Assembly: GCF_014192015.1 (NCBI RefSeq)
Contig: NZ_JACHXJ010000001.1
Coordinates: 806,001-870,000, forward strand
Source: Paenibacillus rhizosphaerae
GTDB taxonomy: Bacteria > Bacillota > Bacilli > Paenibacillales > Paenibacillaceae
Length of the DNA stretch: 64,000 nt
Reading direction: 5' to 3'
This document shows, piece after piece, positions 60,003-64,000 of this stretch. A program made the position numbers and the translations under genes. Position 1 is the stretch's first letter. Each line of letters opens with the position of its first letter. Below the pieces are notes generated by a model that did no database searches, was not told where the DNA came from, and saw only the letters and a list, made by a program, of their open reading frames with translations.

Positions 60003-60102
60003 TTCCATAACGAATTTCGGCCCCGGTCTTGTTGTACGCCGAGGGTCTTTTTGACCGCTCGGCAACAGCCTTCCAGAGGGATACGATATATGGAGGGAAA
60101 TT

Positions 60103-61539
60103 ATGGATAGCAGCACGCCCCGAACCGCCACTTCCTTTTGGTCGGTCATCTTTGCGATTTTTTTCGGAAACTTTTTGGCTTCACTAAGCACGACCACGAT
60201 CAATATTGCGCTTCCGGATTTTATGCAGGAGTTCAGCTCCCAGCTCCAAACCGTGCAGTGGATGGTCACCGGCTTTATGCTGGCGACCGGTATTATCGCC
60301 CCGGTGCTTGGATTTCTGGGGGACCAGCTTAGTTATAAGAGGGTCTACCTGATTTCGCTTAGCGGATTTACGATTTGTTCCGCACTGTGCCTGACGGCCT
60401 GGAACATCGAAAGCCTGATTTTCTTCCGCGTCATGCACGGACTGTTCAGCGGGCTCATCATGCCGGCCACCATGACGATCATTTACCAGGTCATCGGCAA
60501 AGAGAAGCAGGCCTTCGCGCTTAGTCTGTGGAGCGTAGCGGCGATGCTCGGCCCGGCCATCGGTCCGACGCTGGGCGGGCTGCTTGTGCAGTATTTTAAC
60601 TGGCACGCGCTGTTTCTCATCAATCTGCCGATCGGCGTCACCGCCATTCTCGTCGCTGTGCGGCGGATCCCCTATTACAAGCTGAGCAAGAAGCAGTCGT
60701 TCGATGTCGTCGGTTTCGTCACGGTCATCGGCTGCAGCACGTCACTGCTTGTCGCATTCAGTGAAGGCAGCACTTGGGGATGGGGCTCCGTGAAGACCGT
60801 AACACTGCTGATCGCTGGTGCCCTCATGCTGGCGCTGTTCATCGGCTGGGAGCTGAAAGCCAAGGAACCGCTGCTGCACCTGCGTGTATTTCGGATCCGG
60901 CGCTTTACGTACAGCATCGTCCTGCAGGCGATCATCTCCATCTCCCTGTATTCCGGCACTTTTCTGGTTCCGATTTTTCTGCAGACCGTGCTTGAGGTAT
61001 CGCCGATGCAGGCGGGGCTGGTCATGCTCCCCGGCTCGCTGATGATGGTGATCTGCGCCCCGATATCCGGCAGATTGTACACGCGAATCGGCCCGGTATG
61101 GCTGTGCATGGTCGGCGTGATCCTGATGTTCATTGCCACACTGATGCTGAGCAACCTGACGGTTTCCACGACGCGCTTTTATATCGCCTTCTGGATGGCG
61201 TTCCGGTACGTGGGCATCGCCTTTGCCAACCTGACCGTGACCAATTCGGGGATGAGCGCCGTGCCGAGGGAGGAGACGGGTCATGCATCATCGATTAACA
61301 ATTGGATCAAGCAGGGAATGGGTTCATTCGCCATCGGTATCTTCAGCTCCATTTTGGCCAGTCGGACCGCGGTTCATTTGCAGGCTGCCGGTAAAGTAAC
61401 CGCGATGGTGAAAGACAAGGCATTCACGTGGGGCGTGGACGACGTGTTTGTCGTTGCGACCGTCATCGTCGCCGTGGCGATTCCGATGTCCTTTTTGCTC
61501 AAGAGGAAGAAGCCTGCTTCTGCAGCTCCTGCCGCGTAA
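60103..61539 (+). CDS. Second DHA2-type MFS exporter
   Basis: A 478-residue pump with about 14 helices. It has the DHA2 elements STTTINIALPDFMQEF at helix 1, LGDQLSYKRVYLISL as motif A and GPAIGPTLGGLL as motif C. It differs enough from the preceding pump to be a separate import or an old duplicate rather than a recent copy. GGAGGGAAATT precedes the ATG. Its own promoter and terminator make it an independent transcript, and no regulator adjoins it on its far side. Confidence 0.93.
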   Translation: MDSSTPRTATSFWSVIFAIFFGNFLASLSTTTINIALPDFMQEFSSQLQTVQWMVTGFMLATGIIAPVLGFLGDQLSYKRVYLISLSGFTICSALCLTAWNIESLIFFRVMHGLFSGLIMPATMTIIYQVIGKEKQAFALSLWSVAAMLGPAIGPTLGGLLVQYFNWHALFLINLPIGVTAILVAVRRIPYYKLSKKQSFDVVGFVTVIGCSTSLLVAFSEGSTWGWGSVKTVTLLIAGALMLALFIGWELKAKEPLLHLRVFRIRRFTYSIVLQAIISISLYSGTFLVPIFLQTVLEVSPMQAGLVMLPGSLMMVICAPISGRLYTRIGPVWLCMVGVILMFIATLMLSNLTVSTTRFYIAFWMAFRYVGIAFANLTVTNSGMSAVPREETGHASSINNWIKQGMGSFAIGIFSSILASRTAVHLQAAGKVTAMVKDKAFTWGVDDVFVVATVIVAVAIPMSFLLKRKKPASAAPAA

Positions 61540-61970
61540 AGTGGAGGAAAGTGCTGACCGATCCCATCAAAGAAGGGCACAGAAAAAAAAGCGGCATTCC
61601 AGAACAGCCGGATCCAGTCGATGCCAGGCAGTCATCAAGCAGGCTTACCAGTACCGCCTATGATGGGGCCAACAAAAGAAATGCAATAACGAAAAGATGC
61701 TCTCCTTATCGTATAAGGGAGCATTTTTATTTGCGAATCTTCAAAGACTGAATTTGAGAAACGATTACCGACCAAGGTAACATGATACAAACTTGTGATC
61801 TTGCTACACTAGCGTGCGGTTAATTTCTATACCCTATTGTTTTTATTTCCTAGACAATGGTAAAATAACATGGGAACATGTGTTTGTTTTCTGTTTTCTA
61901 CGGCTTGGGGGTATAGGCGTCGTTGAAAACGTCGAAAAGCAATTTTCGTTATTAGGAAAGGGGATTGCAG
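61540..61970. other. 431-base gap before a tiny coupled ORF
   Basis: It contains the pump terminator near 61697-61730 and a possible promoter at 61837-61866 (TTGTTT and TAAAAT, 18 bases apart). I see no further gene or structured RNA; a weak open frame at 61814-62017 lacks a good start. Confidence 0.5.
61697..61730 (+). terminator. Terminator downstream of the second DHA2 pump
   Basis: ATGCTCTCCTTAT pairs with ATAAGGGAGCAT around CGT, followed by five T residues. It is 157 bases beyond the pump stop. Confidence 0.85.
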
Positions 61971-62105
61971 ATGAAGCTCCCAAATGGATACCGCCATTAT
62001 GGCAACAAAGTAAATAATCACTATATTGAGATAAGCAACCCCGTCTTCTATCATCATGTGCAAGCGGCTCGTGTTTGTTTCGTTAAGGAGTTGATGCGTA
62101 CATGA
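61971..62105 (+). CDS. Tiny ORF (44 codons) overlapping the YcaQ-like gene
   Basis: It begins MKLPNGYRHYGNKVNNHYIE after AAAGGGGATTGCAG, a good ribosome site, and ends in a TGA that overlaps the ATG of the next gene (ATGA). Such overlap suggests translational coupling. No family is recognised and the protein would be small and polar. It could instead be a non-coding leader or the remnant of a longer gene; codon content alone is not decisive at this length. Confidence 0.4.
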   Translation: MKLPNGYRHYGNKVNNHYIEISNPVFYHHVQAARVCFVKELMRT

Positions 62106-63295
62106 TCGAATTGACAAACCGGCAGGCACGGCAATTTCTGTTATTGAAGCACGGGCTGTTAGGTGAATATCGATTTACTGGAAAGCAGGGAGTATTGGAT
62201 TTTGTGCGGCAGGTCGGCTGTATTCAATACGATCCCATCGATGTTTGCGGAAAAAACGCCGAATTGGTTCTGCAGTCGAGAATCGAAGGATTTACGAAGA
62301 ACATGCTCGACGAGTTGCTGTATAAAGATAGATTCCTGATCGATTATCCCGACAAGAATCTCGCTATTATGCCTCTCGAGGACTGGCCGTATTTTGAGCG
62401 GTACAGGCAGGCCGCCCGACAACACGCTAAGCGCTATCCCGAAATGGAAGTGTTGACAGAGCAAGTTCGGGTTCACCTCCAACATCACGGTCCGCTTAGT
62501 TCGGATGATCTAAAATTGGATGGAAATTTCTCATGGCAATCGGCCATCCACTGGAGCAGCGGAAACAACGCATCCCGGTCGGTGCTGGAACAGATGTACT
62601 CCACAGGCGAGTTGATTATCCATCACAAAAAAGGAACACGTAAATATTACGATATCGCTGGAAAGTACATACCGCCAAACCTGCTGAATGCGTCGGAGCC
62701 GCTGGAAGCCGAGCTTGAGCATCACAAGTGGCGGGTACTGCGCCGGATCGGCGAAGTTGGCCTTTTATGGAATCGCGCATCCGATGCCTGGCTAAACATA
62801 TGGGGATTGAAGGCGGTACAGCGCAACGAGGTTTTCCGCCAGTTGTTGGACGAAGCTCGCATTGTTGCTATAACCGTAGAGCAATTAAAGGATACACTGT
62901 ACTGCCGCGCGGAGGACTTGCCGCTTATAGAAGCCGTCCTGCAAAATCCGGAGCCGAAATTTCGCTGCGAGCTGATTGCCCCGCTGGACAATTTGATATG
63001 GGACAGAAAGCTGATTAACGAATTGTTTGGCTTTGATTACACCTGGGAGATTTACACGCCCGCAATCAAACGGAAATTCGGGTATTATGTGCTGCCTCTA
63101 TTATACGGAGAAAGCCTAATCGGAAGAGTCGAAGTCATCGCGGATCGAAAAGCCGGGACGCTCGTTGTTAAAAACATCTGGTACGAGAACGGCATTCAGC
63201 CAACAAAGCGGTTGCGAACAGCGCTGAACCATTGTTTTCAACATTTCGCTTTATTCAACGGATGCGAGACGATTTCGACAGCGTCTGTGGACTGA
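62102..63295 (+). CDS. YcaQ/AlkX-like HTH_42 DNA glycosylase
   Basis: A 397-residue winged-helix protein of the HTH_42 family. Bacterial members (E. coli YcaQ/AlkX, Streptomyces AlkZ) unhook interstrand crosslinks or remove bulky alkyl lesions from DNA. The N-terminal catalytic motif is QYD (Gln42, Asp44) in CIQYDPIDV, the Q-x-D form of the YcaQ branch rather than the Q-x-Q of AlkZ. The middle has tandem winged helices (LTEQVRVHLQHHGPLSSDDL) and the C-terminus a beta-barrel with LIAPLDNLIWDRKLINELFGFDY. It may repair damage by a natural product. No biosynthetic cluster is visible beside it. Confidence 0.9.
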   Translation: MIELTNRQARQFLLLKHGLLGEYRFTGKQGVLDFVRQVGCIQYDPIDVCGKNAELVLQSRIEGFTKNMLDELLYKDRFLIDYPDKNLAIMPLEDWPYFERYRQAARQHAKRYPEMEVLTEQVRVHLQHHGPLSSDDLKLDGNFSWQSAIHWSSGNNASRSVLEQMYSTGELIIHHKKGTRKYYDIAGKYIPPNLLNASEPLEAELEHHKWRVLRRIGEVGLLWNRASDAWLNIWGLKAVQRNEVFRQLLDEARIVAITVEQLKDTLYCRAEDLPLIEAVLQNPEPKFRCELIAPLDNLIWDRKLINELFGFDYTWEIYTPAIKRKFGYYVLPLLYGESLIGRVEVIADRKAGTLVVKNIWYENGIQPTKRLRTALNHCFQHFALFNGCETISTASVD

Positions 63296-63362
63296 ACTTT
63301 CCAATTTCCCGGTACCCCTCCGCCGGCAAGCCTCCTCATAGGATTGTTCTATCGAGCAATGT

Positions 63363-64000
63363 TCATCTGAGATGCTGGGAGATGAACAGCGCAGCACGGT
63401 CCAGAGCTTGATCGGCTTCATCGAGAATACCCGCGAACGCCTGGAAAACATGCGGGACGTCGGCAATAACGTCAAGGATTACATCTACGCCTGCTGCCCG
63501 TGCGCGGTCGGCTAACTGCGTGGAGTCGTCAAGGAGTACCTCGTTGGTTCCGACCTGCAGCAGGAGCGGCGGGAATCCCGTAAGATCGGCGAACCTGGCG
63601 GGACTTACGAGTTCGTGATTCGGGTCCTGTCCAGCGAGGTACATCACGTCCGTCATTGAAAAGCTCTCACGTGTGAAGAACGGGTCGAGCCCCACTTTAC
63701 TATCCATACTTGCTCCGGAATGTGTCTTATCGAGCCCTGCCGAGAACATCACTACCGCTGCTGGCATCGGCAGGCCTGCGTCACGTGCCATGAGGCAAGT
63801 CGAGACAGCAATACCGCCACCGGCGGAGTCGCCAGCAAACGCAATGGACGTTGCCTGGGTTCCGTTGTCCAGAAGCTCCTGATAGGCGGCTAGAGCATCC
63901 ATAATAGCAGCAGGGAACGGATGTTCCGGAGCCAGACGATAATCGAGTGAGACGGACTGGATACGGGTCCTGTTGACCAGGTTCGCAGTAAGGGACATGG
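63363..64000 (-). CDS. HSL-family alpha/beta-hydrolase (esterase/lipase), 5' partial
   Basis: The visible 212 C-terminal codons extend to the window edge, where the frame is still open, so the start and the HGGG oxyanion motif lie outside. Present are VSLDYRLAPEHPFPAAIMDA, the nucleophile-elbow GDSAGGG, and the acid and base of the triad in VLLDDS and VPHVFQ. This is the hormone-sensitive-lipase group, which hydrolyses short-chain esters. It is convergent with the YcaQ-like gene, with 67 bases between. The specific substrate is unknown. Confidence 0.92.
   Translation of the reverse strand, partial: MSLTANLVNRTRIQSVSLDYRLAPEHPFPAAIMDALAAYQELLDNGTQATSIAFAGDSAGGGIAVSTCLMARDAGLPMPAAVVMFSAGLDKTHSGASMDSKVGLDPFFTRESFSMTDVMYLAGQDPNHELVSPARFADLTGFPPLLLQVGTNEVLLDDSTQLADRARAAGVDVILDVIADVPHVFQAFAGILDEADQALDRAALFISQHLR

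Overview
The window looks like chromosomal DNA of an endospore-forming, Gram-positive bacterium of the Paenibacillaceae, most likely Paenibacillus or a close relative. The evidence is a tRNA-dependent T-box leader on proS, AGGAGG-type ribosome binding sites with frequent TTG/GTG starts, spore germinant-receptor genes (ger, minus strand 51889-55612), the spore-coat transglutaminase tgl, an S-layer-homology glycosidase, a YesM/YesN-type sugar sensor pair, and moderately high GC in coding DNA with AT-rich promoters. I saw no rRNA, tRNA, CRISPR array, insertion sequence or phage gene. Genus assignment is inference.

Layout. 1-4591: tail of a class II aldolase, T-box leader and proS, two GNAT acetyltransferases and an AviRa-like rRNA methyltransferase. 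4883-11514: SLH-GH18 glycosidase, an ArsR-type regulator overlapping an MFS exporter gene, an MBL-fold hydrolase, a small membrane protein and a DMT permease. 11597-15701: a zinc-uptake block with three Zur-box-like operators, an ABC ATPase, permease and His-rich binding lipoprotein, then a COG0523 GTPase with a CxCC metal site. 15926-17062: a zinc-type alcohol dehydrogenase broken by one in-frame TAA. 17285-21837: a lantibiotic-immunity-like ABC transporter with tandem paralogous permeases and a two-component system.

21951-33256: a small unknown protein divergent from an SgrR-like regulator, an MCP, a DUF1259 protein, a TetR repressor and membrane protein that share one 18-bp dyad, tgl, a radical SAM/SPASM gene overlapping an OsmC gene, and a MocR-type regulator overlapping ddl. 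33503-39768: aldo/keto reductase, OatA-like O-acyltransferase with SGNH domain, GNAT, and an ACT-domain malic enzyme.

40027-50015: one long glycan-utilisation locus: GH130 phosphorylase, sugar-binding lipoprotein, two permeases, YesM-like kinase, YesN-like regulator and GH3 beta-glycosidase. No ABC ATPase is present, so a shared ATPase elsewhere probably energises it. 50216-51717: futalosine-pathway menaquinone genes mqnD and mqnB. 51889-56851: ger operon and a divergent MurB-like protein. 57048-61539: nitroreductase, MarR repressor and two consecutive DHA2-type efflux pumps, which look like a response to electrophiles or drugs. 61971-64000: a tiny coupled ORF, a YcaQ/AlkX-like DNA glycosylase and the end of an HSL-type esterase gene that runs off the window.

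No wholly new multi-gene system is proven here. The best leads are the TetR/membrane-protein pair with matching operators, the three-operator zinc locus with its overlapping ATPase/permease genes, the divergent MurB homologue, and the ArsR-MFS pair with an uncharacterised sensor-like domain.
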